DNA of 64,000 nt from Viscum album (GCA_963277665.1 OY728163.1:1901112644-1901176643); one strand, 5' to 3'. Positions 1 to 12,061 are shown, counted from the first letter of the stretch. The notes: generated from the letters alone by a model not told the origin. A program made the numbers and translations.

Positions 1-129
1 AGGTAATATGAGTGATTTATATCTATATATAGAGGTATTATTTGAGTAATGATCTCTCTATAGTTTTTATCCAGTTTCTTAATGCAATTTTTCCCAAATT
101 TTATACTATATCACTAAGGCATAAGGTGT

Positions 130-620
130 GTGTTCCACTTTATTTAGTACCTGGTGCATAACTAGTGTTTATTTATTCTTATCAAATCACACTAGTTGAA
201 AATAAATATTTAACAACTCAGCTGGTTTATTTTCTAGAAGAAAATTTATACACTCATGTGTGTTACCATTGGAAGAACATATTCTATTTTTAGAGAATAA
301 TGATCATACACTTCAACTTTTTGTAAATTACCAAAAACTAAATCATGTTATGGTGATGAAAATTTATTTGTTAATTATTATTGATGATATATTTGGCAAG
401 TTGTAAAGGGGAATGTCGTTAACAATTAATGATCATTTTTTGGTTTCCCATTGGGTCTATCTAATTATCCTACATTTTTATGGTTTGGATAAATACCTAG
501 AATTTATCATGGTAGTATTTGTGGATAAAATTATTTTTTTCTCTTAGATAAAGGAGTATCGTGTGAGTATTTTTAGGGAATTTCTAGAAGTATTGAGATT
601 TGAATGACTATAAAATAAAT
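130..620 (+). pseudogene. Reverse transcriptase remnant (element E)
   Basis: This would copy the element's RNA into DNA. A PGA-like start around 150 matches the conserved 'LVPGT' region just before RT. From about 240 to 410 one frame reads HTLQLFVNYQKLNH and then IIDDIF, matching the RLCVDYRxLNK and PLPRIDD blocks. After a break, FVDKIIFFS at 518-544 stands where the catalytic FxDDILxYS box belongs, with the second Asp replaced by Lys. The stretch between the two blocks is shorter than in T, so DNA has been lost. Stops and frame changes make it non-functional. Confidence 0.85.
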
Positions 621-984
621 TTTTGTAAATTATTATTTGGATCTGGAATTTGATGTTCTTTGAACACTTTTTTTAGCACATTATATTTAAACTACTAATG
701 ACATGGTTGAAGATATTATGATGTATCGTAAACTATGTAATGTTTTTAAGATATGATTATTCTTGGTACCGGTTGTGTATTATCGAATTTATATCTAAGA
801 ATTCATTATGTAGGCATGTCTGATAACTTCTCAAAATAAGATAGAAGGAATATATTATTTTGAATGGGAAATTTCATTGTTTTTTTTTCAAAAATGCTTT
901 CTAACTTTTTTACTAGTGTTAAATTTTACAGAGGCAGGGCATGGTTATTTTATATTTTTTGGAACATGACTTTTAGATTTGGTT

Positions 985-1260
985 TGCAGCTTTATGTACG
1001 GTGATTTCATGGTTTCCTATGGAACAACATATCTTATAACCTATCATATTAATTATTTAACAATGGTCCTTACAACATTAACTATTCATAGAATGGTTTA
1101 CCATTTATTATGACCACAATATCTTCAGGGATATCTTCCCTCAAAAGTATTTGAAAATTATATAGAGGAATTCTGTGGATTAACTATGGTCTTTTAATAT
1201 CTACGTTTCATACACCCTTAGAAAGGGGAAAGTTGTTACTATATCCATGAGAAAGAAACT
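985..1260 (+). pseudogene. RNase H and connection remnant (element E)
   Basis: One frame contains a YHINYLTM stretch followed by an IHRMVYHLL stretch, matching the conserved HEKNYPTHDLEL and ALKIWRHYL blocks of Ty3/gypsy RNase H. About 100 bp on, GKVVTISMRKK (around 1220-1255) matches the GKANVVADALSRK block that closes RNase H and leads into integrase. Stops interrupt the reading. The spacing between blocks is close to that in T. Confidence 0.75.
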
Positions 1261-1583
1261 TATGAGAAATTACTTGAATGATTCATCATAATGGTAGAAT
1301 TTGAAGGATTTTTAGGTTCAGTTTCATTTACAATTTTAGGATAATTAGCGTGATATTGTTTTAGAGCATATGTAGTCTACCACCACTCTTATCAATATTA
1401 TTTTCTAGGATATGAAATATGAATATTAATTCCATCAAAATAGGTACCTTCTTTTTCGTGGGGATATCAACAATTAGTATACATTCTCTTTAAAGGGTTT
1501 AATATGTTTTTCAAACCCAAATTTTTATTTTCCCATTAAGAAAATATGTTATAGGTTATTTCCCTAATTTTAAGTGATAGGCA

Positions 1584-2250
1584 CACCCTGGAACCATGAA
1601 TATGATATATCTTATTCCGTGATGATATTTGTGTCTTGGTATGAGTCAATTTAGCACTAACATTGTTTCTTCTTATTATACCTACCAATAAGTCATAGAT
1701 CAGCACAAGACACCTAAAATTTTTCATCAGAAACATTTACTTCCATCATGGATGTGGGATAAAAATTATATGGATTTCATGGCTGGGTTACTATGTAACC
1801 CTTAGAATAATGATTGTATATCAGTAGATATTGATATCCAAGAAAAATAATATCTCTGTATAATCATTTGAGATACAACCAATGTTGAGGATATGTGAAT
1901 ATCTTATGTAAAATAGATCATCATAATTCATGGAATTCGATCTATTATGGTAACTGATTTTTATCCATATTTTATATCTCACATTAAGAGATTTCCCATA
2001 GATTAAATGGTTCCCATGTATGTTTTATCATTAAATACCATCTAAATATGGTTTCCTATACATAACGAGCTAAATTTATTCTTGATAACAAGATAAACAA
2101 TTACTTACATGATTTTGGTGGCTCCTGGTTACCATTTCAGATTGGTCATGTTTTCTTAACAATTGATACAAGTACTATATCAGAATGGGTACATTTTGGG
2201 ACTTATATAGTCATCCTTATATTTATTTTTTTTGGTCAACGACTATTAAA
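1584..2250 (+). pseudogene. Integrase remnant with zinc-binding and core blocks (element E)
   Basis: HPGT at 1584-1595 begins the HHCC zinc-binding region. The same frame continues for about 200 bp into a WMWDKNYMDFMAGL stretch whose Asp (1773-1775) is the first catalytic residue. A second block, HGIRSIMVTDFYPYF, keeps the second catalytic Asp (1956-1958). A later frame shows the NN-Y-(S/I)IxMxxxExLY pattern of the integrase end (about 2150-2230). Many stops (TAG, TAA, TGA) stand where Arg, Gln or Trp codons are expected. Confidence 0.85.
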
Positions 2251-2541
2251 CATTCTATTATTTGACTAAGAATGGTCTAAATGATGATGTTAATGATTTA
2301 GTTGATCCATCAGAAAATTTTGATGGTGCATAGCCTGAATAAATCATATTGTAATCATCATAGATGAATACTTGAGTTTTCATTAGTCACCTTGTGTTCA
2401 TGAGTGTTTCACCTTTTTTAGGTGATGACAAGTTTGTAAACATTAAAATATTGTGATGATGTTTATGTGAAGTTTTGTGATTTATGGGAGGTCAGGAAAA
2501 TGAAATTCAATTTGAAACAACCACCCAAGTTTACATTGATC

Positions 2542-2790
2542 CACATTGTGTTCCTTATATCGCTATTTAATATTTACTTTCTTAATCCATCTAATTTTCT
2601 ATGATAGGAATATCATAATATTGATCACGATTTATCATTAATGTAGCTTCCATCCTAGTTTGTTGACTAAAAAAAGTTCTTAATGAGAAGTGAGTATATG
2701 TGGTCCTTATTTTTGGTAGTGTGTTATTAATTAATATGAGATGATTGATCATGGGTCACTTCTGAAATACATGTGGCCTTTTCCAATTGA
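2542..2790 (+). pseudogene. GPY/F end and chromodomain remnant (element E)
   Basis: HIVFLISLFNIYFLNPSNFL (2542-2601) matches the conserved H-x-VFHVSxLRKYxxDPSHV stretch of chromovirus integrases. It is followed at 2658-2780 by a broken reading (KKFLMRSEYMWSLFLVV, then SWVTSEI) that follows the chromodomain order DRK-x-LR-x-K-x-IPLVKVLW, then ATWE. The chromodomain is thought to steer integration toward particular chromatin. It ends about 50 bp before the PPT, as expected. Several stops; non-functional. Confidence 0.75.
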
Positions 2791-2835
2791 TTTCAAATTT
2801 TCATGATGGTTATTTTGGGGAAATAATGTGTTTGT

Positions 2836-2846
2836 GTGGGAGAGGT
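2836..2846 (+). other. Polypurine tract of element E
   Basis: GTGGGAGAGGT directly precedes the TG that opens the 3' LTR. This is the expected primer site for plus-strand DNA synthesis and fixes the element's orientation. Confidence 0.75.
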
Positions 2847-4968
2847 TGTGAAAGCCTTGTTATGAAATGGTCTTTATTTTCATATATCATGGAAGCCCCC
2901 AAACAAGGAAGGTATTATTATGTCTGGAGAGATATTTATTTTAGTAAAATTATCAATGGATTCGGAATATATGATTTTATGAATTAATATTGTTATTTTA
3001 TAATTGTTACAATTGTTTTTTATGGTTCACATTAGGTTCAGGTTGAGTTATAAAATTTATGGGTAGGGATTTAGTGGGTTCTTACAGGGTACTAACTACT
3101 GAAAGAATTTATTACATTAATCATTTTCATGTAATGAATTTTGTTTCAAGACACATGATGTTAAAATGGATTATAGAATAAAAAATATATAAATCAAGAT
3201 TAAACTTGTTTAATAAATTCATTTATTTAGATTTGTAATCCAAGGCGATTCATGATTCAATGTATGTGATAGGTGGTTTGTTTTCTATGTCATGATATAT
3301 ATTATGAAGTTTACCCACCAATCACTCCCCTTATAAGAAATTTTAAATATATTATAAACAATACATACTTGGAAATTTTTTATCATCTCTCTCAAACCAT
3401 AGTTTTCCTCCCAATCGTAGTGAGTGACTCGATTCCTCCTGAGAATCAACACTAGGAGTTTGATCTCTAATAACTTTCATTATTAAGCAATTCTATATCC
3501 ATTCGATATAATTTATTTACATCGGTATGAAATTTGTATTACTAATTAAATAAAAGTTTGATCTAGATCATTTGTGATTTATATATTCAATGTTTATATA
3601 GTTATCCTTCATTCTTCGTTGTCATTTCCTATGGTTGGTGTTTATTTTATTACTAATTAATGGTAGGTGGTTCCCTAAAGAATTACCCTTGTATTGATAC
3701 CCAAAATTTCATGATTGAATTGAATAGAGTTTTTAAATTATTTTTAAACATGGATTTGGGATGATTAATGTTTTATTTTTAAATGTTTAGGAAAATTTTG
3801 AAAAACATCCAATGGAATTATTGTTGAAATTGATGAGTTATTGGAAAAAAATATACATCTTTATTTTGATGCTGATTTAATGTAATTATTTTATTATTAA
3901 ACTTCAGATAAATTTCATAAATTTAAAAATGATTAATAAAGTATTTAAATGATGAAAACCTACGATTTTGTTTTGAAATGAGAAATTCATATCCAAAAGT
4001 GAAACTGGGGAATTTTTTTCAATTTATTTGGAATGATTGATTTTACCCTGATGGATTTATTAAATTAATAAATTTAATTTGAACATGGATAGTTGTTGGT
4101 TAATTAGAACAACCATTCTAGGATATTATATTCTAGAAATGTATTGGTGAGGACAACAATGACATACACATATTCCATCTTATTTCCCTTAAAAGAGAGT
4201 TGAGTCATGATGGCTTGATCCATGGGATGTGCACACCTATTGATATGAGATTACATATTTAGTAGATTTAGGATCCTACTTCCTAAAAATAGTATTCTAT
4301 GAATTTTTACATGGTTATATGTTATATTTAATTTGATGATTACATTCCATTTATTATTCAAATATTTCATTCTTCCAATTATTTTATATAATTTTTATAT
4401 ATAAAATATTAATTTAAGATGATATTGATTTACCTTCCATATTATTGAAATGATATTTTTTTCAAATCTGTTAATCTCATACCATTATTTTTTATATTTA
4501 AGTAAAAAGGATAAATTTTTTATTGTTTTTTTATAGTTTTTGGAACTCTTGGTGATAATGTAATGTGATTTTTAGATCACACACTATCTTTTCATTTTTC
4601 TTATTTTTAGATTATATATTTCCTTGTCCATGTAAAGGGAAAGACCCATAATGTGTTGGCAGATCTTCCTTTTCCTTAGGACCATGAGTGATGGAGGTTT
4701 CTAGAGGAATCATAATTCACCTTTTAACTATGATATTTATATAAATTTATTATGGAATATATTGTGTCACATGATTATGTGATACTTTGGGGTTTTTCTA
4801 CATTTTTTTATTCTAGTATGTTCTCTGTGGAGAATTTAGATAATGTATACTTTTATCATTTATCATATATTGTTTTCTGAAAAAAATTCACATATATTCT
4901 TGTATGATAATAGGTGATAGTCTCTAACCCCTAGGAATAATGAATACTATCAGGGCGAGGACATGACA
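2847..4968 (+). repeat. 3' LTR of element E
   Basis: Starts TGTGAAAGCC after the PPT and ends ACATGACA, with terminal TG...CA. The end sequence resembles that of T's LTRs. At about 2.1 kb it is shorter than the LTRs of T, C, B or A. The short ORFs inside it (2787-2987 across its start, and 3273-3455) show no family signature. With no partner LTR in view, internal deletions cannot be excluded. Confidence 0.7.
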
Positions 4969-7443
4969 GTCTCAGATTATTTCACACCTGGGTATCCAGG
5001 TTGGTTCATTATAATATCCATGTGAAACATTCACAATTTTCTCATGTAAAAATAGAATTATGATTCCAATGTTATACACATAGAAATATTTTCCCAATTT
5101 TTATACCATCTAGCTTTTTAACATCTATTAAATTTTTTATATCGATTATTTATCTTCTTTATAACCTTGTAATTGATTATAATGACATTCTTATCATCAA
5201 ATAGTCAAATGTACCGGTATATTTCAATATAGTAAGAAACATTGTATTATTCTTCTTTAATATACATTATAAATATAAATGGATCTTCAATAATATATCT
5301 ATTTTCATATATCACATAAAATAAAAAAGGAACCCCAATATGCATCTCATACATCCTATATTGAAATTCACATCTTTTAATCCTTTTCATGTATTATTAA
5401 AATAAAATATAGCACTCCTACCCTTTTTTTATTTCAGTGTCATCCTTTTTAGTTGTTTTATACCACGATTTCAATTTATATTAATTCCAATTTTAATAAT
5501 ATAAATTTATTTCTTATACCCATTACCAAAAATAAGTACAATACTTCAACAGCAAAGAGGATGTTGTTCTCAAATCATTCTATAATCATGAATGAAACAA
5601 TATCATCTCTATAATTTGAATGTTAATGAATTATTTAATTTAGTTAATTATTGAATAAAATTTATCTAAATAGTGGTCCTTAAATTAGATAAATAAAATT
5701 CTATGCGAATTTACTCAATGGTTAAATATTTGGTAGATAAAATAAAAATAAATGACATCTATTAAATTATTTATCATGTGATTAAAAATGAAATGTCTCT
5801 TTTTAGGGGCTATTCATGATGTTAGTAATTTATTTTTCAATAATAATTTACTCGATGAATACATAATAACATTTATGTGGAAATAAGTTTCTTCCACATC
5901 AATTAAATTTATAGATCAATAATTTATCCCCCTATATAGTAATAATTTTTAATTAAAGGAAGAAAATATAAAAACATTAATTTGGAAATAAGTTTATTCC
6001 ACTTCTTGAAAATTTCTAGATCAATAATATACCCCTCTATAATGTAATGTTTTTAAATAGAACAATTTTGAAAAAGTGTTTACCATGACTCAAACTATTT
6101 TATCTATATGAAAAATCATGAATTACAAATTTACATAATATAGTAGTATTCTATACATATTTCTACTCAACTCCCCATAAGGGATAAGCTTCATAAATCA
6201 TCATCATGGATGGTATTATTTAAAATGTACGTGAAAAGTTTTTTACTGATGTGATTTGATGTGTGTAAAAACCAATCATGAAAGTAGTAAAATAATTTCA
6301 TTTAAACAAATATAAATTTTTTAATCTAAATTATAATTCTCTAAACACATATAAATAGATATTATTAACATAGAAAAATAGCCAGAAATATTTTGGACTA
6401 CGTTGGATCCTACATTTCTTCATATTGACAGAAATTTGGAAGAAATATTCTCCTCAACCGAAAAACATCATTATATTCAATACGAGATTTGTGATAACTC
6501 TTGATGTTTTTTCATACACTAATATTATGAGCATTATAATTTATTGAAAACATTTATATCATTAATTTTAAAATAATATTCTCAAATGAAATTAGTTTTT
6601 TCTCATTTAATATAAATTAAAATTTATTATTTTGTGCCCTCTATATTAAATTTCCATTATTAATTATTCTGAAAAAACCTTCAATTATTCAATAACATTC
6701 TCGCATTTGATTTATTTTACTCTTTTATTATGCATAATTTTAGGGTCACCCCTCTGTGGAATCAAATAATGTTTATCTACTTGAATGACTTCTACCAAAC
6801 CAATTAATTTTCTAATTTCAGGGATTTATTCTCTATATTGATTCAGGTTTTTCAAATAATAATTATTTTATAATGTTTTGAAAAGGTCCATGATGTGGAA
6901 CATTCTTTTGTAATATAATAATACATTCTTTGGTGCATTATCTTTTTCAAATGTCTTGTTCCTTGTTCGTTGTTCAAAGAGGTTATTTGTTACACCTTAA
7001 GAAAAAATTTGTATATATTCTTCTTTATCACATAATTTTTTGTTTTGTTATTTATTAAATGGATAAAAATTATACTTGGTTGGTGTAAAAAACAAATAGT
7101 CACCAAAGTGAAAATTTTGGATACAATCATCCTAGAAATTATCAAGGTTCATTAATCTGAATGAAGTGAATAAATTTATTATTTTATATGTACTTATATT
7201 TTTATCAACAATGTGTATATTCACTTCTAAACATTTCCACCAGAGATAAGGGCTTATTTTTCTTTTTACACTTGATCTTTTATTCCAAAAATAAATTTCC
7301 TTATTTTTATTATTAAATTTCACTAATAGTGACTAATAATAATGGTTTCCTTCAATTATAAGGAAAACTAGAAATCATTATCAACGTGATATTTTTTATA
7401 TTATATAGATCCTCATTTCATAATATTTTAGGGAGTTAGTATC
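4969..7443. other. Unassigned AT-rich DNA between elements E and T
   Basis: About 2.5 kb with no recognisable domain, LTR edge or RNA gene. Since T is inserted at its right edge and F-like LTR DNA resumes after T, part of it could be the outer end of the F LTR (minus strand) or old target DNA. The only internal structure I see is the duplication at 5872-6057. Confidence 0.5.
5872..6057 (+). repeat. Imperfect direct duplication of about 105 bp
   Basis: Two neighbouring copies of a segment with GGAAATAAGTTTCTTCCAC, then TAGATCAATAAT and a pyrimidine stretch (ATCCCCCTATA in the first, ACCCCTCTATA in the second). The copies start near 5877 and 5983. Likely an old local tandem duplication. Confidence 0.6.
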
Positions 7444-7448
7444 CATGT
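7444..7448. other. Left target-site duplication of element T
   Basis: CATGT immediately before the 5' LTR. Its partner after the 3' LTR is CATGA (18513-18517), 4 of 5 bases alike, which is the Ty3/gypsy duplication length. Confidence 0.75.
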
Positions 7449-8889
7449 TGTAAAGACCCAATTTTTCTATGTAATTGTTTTCAATTATATGGAACTATTC
7501 TGAGGCTGTGAAATCTGATGGATTTTGATTCTAATACTCTGTGTGCCTGGAACAGAATTTTAAACATTCTTAAGATACATTCAGTAATGGTGCGAGTGGG
7601 AAATCCTAACATTTGAACCAGTGCTCAGAATCGAAATCTGAGGGCACCGTTGAACTCACAACACCGAGATTCACTTAAGGGAGCCTTAACCTCGACCATA
7701 GTGGGTTGAGAGAAGAAGTTGGTTTTTGAAGTTTTTTATGGAGGATTGAGAAAATAAATCTCATTTAATTTTTAAATACCCTTCACCTCTATATAGATTT
7801 TGGTGGCAGGGACCCCAAGTGGAGGTCGATCATTTAATTCAGGACATTAAATTCCCAGTTACACATAAATGTCTAACCTCCCTACATGAAATTAAGGTGG
7901 ATCAATAATTGCACCAATTAATAAACACCTCTTAATTTTGTGTTGTGAATCTAACTCCCATATTCTCTCTTTTTGAATTCATTGGAAAAGGAGAGGTGTT
8001 TTTGGGAGAGGAGGATTTTTAGAGGAGCCTTTTGACGAAGAATGGTTCCATCAAGCAAGAACCGAAGATCATCATTTAAGCGGAATCATTGGAGGATTAC
8101 ATAGGGATCGACGAAAACCTACCCATATTCAAATGTGGGATGATCTCCAATGAATCATGAGGTAGGGTTTTGTCGTGTTTAAATTTTCAATAGTCATTGA
8201 ATCTTTTTTCTTATCCCTTGAAAAGATGCTAACGTGAAGGGTGCGCACCAAACGAACAAGGCCTGACCCTACACCTCTTGTTCAATCATTGTGTTCTACC
8301 TAGGTGAATTTTTGGGTTGGATGGAACCCAAATGTGAGGGTATAAGTGTGAAGGAGATGACCCGGTAAGCCCTTAGGTGTGATCAGATGGAAAAAAAGAC
8401 CACCAGAGCTCACCCAGTGGCGTGTGGATGACCGCAGTCGTAGCGGCACTGGCGACCTGCACTGGCCAGCCGCAGTGGTGGTGGTACACCCTCACGCATT
8501 GCAGGAGGAGGCCACTGCAACTAGGACATGGTGGTTAGTAGGTGTCCAGTATCAGGCTGCCGTAGAGGTTACAACATACCATTGCCTTCCCAGGAGGAGG
8601 CAGCGCGCCATCGCGCGTCAAAGGAGGAGGAGGCCACAACATTTCAACCATGGAATATGAGTAGGGTAGCTGGTACCAGATAGCAATGGAGGTAGTCTAG
8701 CATGCTTTGACATGCCAGTGGAGGTGACTTAAGCTTGAAGCCATGGAGAGGGATGAACCCGCTCCCCTATGGGTCCCACCGTGAATAGGCGGTACGACGT
8801 GGCTCCGCCGCTTTGTATCCCGAATGGATTAGCCTTTTGGAAGAAATGGTAGACGTTTCCCCTCCATGCTAGCTAGGGCGGGCCCCTCT

Positions 8890-9055
8890 CCCCTGTGCGG
8901 GCTGAGCTGCACCCCCTACGGGATAGGTTGCACCCTCCTGTGGGCAGGGTTGCCCCATCCTACGCGTAGGGCTACGCCCCCCTGCGGGCCAAGCTATGCC
9001 CCCCGGTGGTCGGGACGCGACCCCTGCGGGCAGGGCCGCGCCCTCCCAGAGGGTT
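8890..9055 (+). repeat. GC-rich minisatellite in the T 5' LTR
   Basis: About seven units of 21-23 bp of the form GGGC(A/T)(A/G)GGCTGCGCCCCCTGC. They are rich in CpG and nearly palindromic in parts (GGGC...GCCC), so single strands could form hairpins. The block continues to about 9200 as GGGTCGG-type repeats. It has diverged from its partner at 16810-16975 but unit length and order are kept. Confidence 0.75.
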
Positions 9056-9684
9056 GTGGTAGACCGCGGCCCAGAGGGCCATGTCCGTGGGGGCCCAGTC
9101 TAACCAGTCCGACCCATGCTAGTTCGGGCCGGGCCGGGTCAGAGCCATGCCGAGTCAGGTCGGCCATGACTGGGTCGGACAGGACCCGAACCCATCGAGG
9201 CCCAATTTCGCTTAAAATCCCAGAACCTTAAATCCATATTCCTGTTTGACTAACCGTCTACGGTTATGGAATACTTGGAGTTAGACGGCTCTTTTGGTAT
9301 ACTCCACTCGAATTTTATAGGATGTTGGAGTATGATAGAGTTGGATCGAACCCAAATAAAACCATTCCCTCAATACTAAAACGCTTATAACTCACAAAAC
9401 TTGTGTCCGATAGATGCATTGTTTATCATGATGGAACCCTTATGAAAAGCTGGTACACTTGGTTACTTCTTTGTGGATATTATTGGTGGTTGAGGTATGA
9501 CTGATATCTCTAGGTGTATATTCTACGGAACCCGAGTGCACCTAGGGCGGGGAATCTTGTGGGTGGCTTTCTTGAAGTAGTGATCTTATGTGGATCAGCA
9601 TCTTATCGACCATGTGTGGATCATAATCATAGATATCCAATAAGGACCAAATTTAGAGTGGCCTATCAAGGATTACCAACATGA

Positions 9685-9840
9685 GACCTTCTGTGGATCA
9701 GCATCAAGCGACCCTATGTGTATCAACTTTCCAGTGACCCTGTGTGGATAAGCATTCCAGTGACCCTGTGTGGATCAACATTCAATGACCCTATTTGGAT
9801 CATCATTCTAGCGATCCTACATGGATTACAAGTAGCGTGA
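9685..9840 (+). repeat. Tandem repeat of about 26 bp (GACCCTGTGTGGATCA) in the T 5' LTR
   Basis: Six or so consecutive units start with GACCCTGTGTGGATCA and vary after that. Two outlying units lie near 9585 and 9610. The same array is in the 3' LTR (about 17520-17760). It lies 200-300 bp before the only TATA-like site in the LTR, a position suited to an enhancer-like array, but that role is inference. Confidence 0.85.
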
Positions 9841-10005
9841 CCCGACGAGGAGCATCCTTATGCTAGCCCATCACGGAAAATTGTCTTACGTCCAATAGTG
9901 GATCGATAATAGAACATATTCTTTGTTGACCAGTTGCAGATATTTTAAATGGAATAAGATGATATAGCTTGAGACTAATCATCAATATTCTTGATCACTG
10001 AGTTG

Positions 10006-10012
10006 TATAAAT
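10006..10012 (+). promoter_or_regulatory. Possible TATA box of the T 5' LTR
   Basis: TATAAAT lies about 600 bp before the LTR end, just after the 26-bp array. In the 3' LTR the matching position reads GTATACCT, so the site is not conserved. A weak candidate only. Confidence 0.25.
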
Positions 10013-10606
10013 GGTGTTATCTGACTATTGCTTCGTTCTTTGTGATTTAATTATTGCTTTTTGGTTTTTCCTTTGTGGAACTCTGGGGACCTTTAGGGGT
10101 CTCTTGGTCCCTACTGGGTATTGTTATACTCACCCTTGCATGGGCTTCAACCGCACCTTGTTGTGTCATGTGCAGACAATGGAAAACTTTGACTGATGTT
10201 TGAGAGTGATGACTGGAGTGTGATTGGAGGTGGACCTTCAGAAGTGATGTGATGCAATGAAAAATGATTGTGAGATATACCTATAATTTAGGTAGGAGCC
10301 TTAGCAGACGATTCCTTGGGCCATTTTTATATTGATTTGGTACTTATCTATTGGTATTGTATTATGACTCCCTATACATACATTACTCACCCTTTTTTAC
10401 TTTTAGTACACATCATTTTACTACTACAGTTTTACTACATGGGTTGTGCTCATTGTATTCTCAGAATATGTGTTTGTAGGTTTAATGTCAGTGCCTTCCA
10501 ATTTTTTATGGATATGCCTTTTGATGTTATTCTCCAACCCCTGGCCTATAGAAGGAGGGCTTGGGGTAGTCACGAATCAGACCTTGGGGGACGGGTCGTG
10601 ACAATG

Positions 10607-10618
10607 TGGTATCATAGG
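10607..10618 (+). other. Primer-binding site of element T (tRNA-Met type)
   Basis: TGGTATCATAGG begins 3 bases (ATG) after the LTR end and matches the initiator tRNA-Met site TGGTATCAGAGC at 9 of 12 positions. This is where the tRNA primes minus-strand synthesis. Confidence 0.85.
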
Positions 10619-11059
10619 AGTTAGTTCTATCTAAGAACTAGGACTCTGATATTTTAATAGAGAAATAGTGTTAAGTGTTTTGAGTGTGGTTTTTAGTTTA
10701 GGGAGTCTATTGTTGGTGCGGCAGATGATGTATCCATACACAAGGACCCTGAATTCTGATTTCTAACATGGTTCATGAAAACAAAGATTTCATGTGATTT
10801 GGAAATGTTTCTACTTTTATCACTTTGAGTTAGTTCACTAGGTATATCCTATTGATCGTGGAGCACCTATTTCATTTCAGGATTCCGCATTGTAGATAGC
10901 CATCCAATATTTCAGTGAGAGTTTGTAATGATGTCCCACCAAGTGATGAGGATTTGGTGAATAGCCCTCTTACAGTGATATTACCATCAGGTGGTGTACC
11001 AGCAGTACCACTAACCATTGGGTAGTCATTGCCTCCAACCCCACCAGTAGATGGTGCTT

Positions 11060-11800
11060 TCCAACTGAGCACATTGAATGAGTTTCTGTGGCTGAGGCAT
11101 CCACTGATCTGAGGCGAGACAGATCTGTAGGTGGCTGTGGATTGGCTGGAGGTTGTGGCCAGAGTTTTTCGCCTGGATGGGATACCATTCGACCAGATGG
11201 TGATCCTATCAACCAGTCTTTTGTAGGGAGCAGCAGGGAGATGGTTGATCCTAATGCTCCAGATAAACAACAAGGGGACCGTCACCTGGGTAGATTTCAA
11301 GGGCCTCTTAAGGGAAGTTTTCGTTCCCGTGACTCTACGCTCTGTGTGTACAAGAGATGCTACAGTAACAACAGGGCATTCTGACCATGGGCTAGTACTC
11401 GGTGAGGTTCATAGACCTCTCATTCTACTGTACCGACATGGTATGAGGCCCTTTCATTATGTCCCGAACATTCTAGCAGGGACACCGAAGGGATATTAGA
11501 GCTTCTATGGTATCAATCAGTATTCTGACGCAAGTTGGAGTGCTAGAGAGACCACTCTTGGTGGAGAGTTTCCTTGCTGAGTAGACACCGACTGTGAGAC
11601 TCACCACCCAACGACACATAGAAGAGTCATCTACAACTAGTAGTAGGATGATGACACAGAGGTCAAATAAGACCAAACCTTCTAGTTGATGACCCCAAGA
11701 TGTAGGGTCAGAGGTGCGAGGATCATGTGGTAGAGCGGGCATGTATAAGAGAAGGTTGTGCTTCACGTGCAGTGGGATGGGTCACAAGGCTTGAAACTAC
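11060..11800 (+). pseudogene. Gag remnant with zinc knuckle (element T)
   Basis: Gag would form the particle that packages the RNA. From about 11070 the reading shows LNEFLWLRHP, then DWLEVVARVF, then TWVDFKGLLREVF in the piece opened at 11245, matching the plant Ty3/gypsy gag core in order. At 11759-11800 a zinc knuckle is visible (CFTCSGMGHKA, stop, NY): the CX2CX4H part is intact, but the fourth ligand Cys is now Tyr and a TGA stands just before it. Several further stops lie between. Non-functional. Confidence 0.85.
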
Positions 11801-12061
11801 CCAACCAACCTCACTAAAGTCCAACATACTATCGAGGGATGTCATAATAAGAGTAAGATATTCGAGTGGGGAGGTCTGTAGGTAGCGAGCGGATGTGGCA
11901 GATGATCTGGTTGTGCAACATGCAATGTGTGGTGATTCAATGTTCTACCACCACCACCTCCATGTGGTCCACCCTGACCATAGGGAGGAGGTGGATAGGG
12001 ATGATCCCAGCTCTTGAAAGCTGAGTCACAGTACCACGGTGCTCTAGAGATTATTCTAGGT

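Larger units (their letters stand above)
1..4968 (+). mobile_element. Element E: 3' part of a decayed Ty3/gypsy chromovirus
   Basis: A forward LTR retrotransposon whose 5' half lies before the window. Reading left to right one meets, in broken frames, reverse transcriptase, RNase H, integrase, GPY/F module and chromodomain, then a purine-rich tract and an LTR starting TGTGAAAGCC at 2847. This domain order is that of chromoviruses. The LTR end at 4968 is set by similarity to the end of element T's LTR (a CTAACCCCTAGG-like stretch, then a terminal ACATGACA). The 5' LTR and target duplication cannot be seen. It is more AT-rich and more decayed than T. Confidence 0.88.
7449..10603 (+). repeat. 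5' LTR of element T
   Basis: 3155 bp, TGTAAAGACCC to GGGTCGTGACA. It would carry the element's promoter and poly(A) signal. Internal blocks: AT-rich start, a GC-rich block (about 8750-9230) with a 21-23 bp repeat, a tandem repeat of about 26 bp (9685-9840), and a GT-rich tail. All blocks recur in order in the 3' LTR. ORFs at 8379-8660, 8866-9231, 10011-10196 and 10316-10624 lie in it and are by-products of composition. Confidence 0.93.

Noticed and set aside
8866..9231. A 121-codon Pro/Gly/Arg-rich ORF
   Set aside because: Lies in the GC-rich minisatellite of the T LTR; the 3' LTR does not keep the frame, and all frames are open there because stop codons are rare in GC-rich DNA.
10316..10624. 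A 102-codon hydrophobic ORF that might encode a membrane protein
   Set aside because: Runs through the last part of the T 5' LTR and over the PBS; its counterpart in the 3' LTR (18259-18510) has a different frame history.
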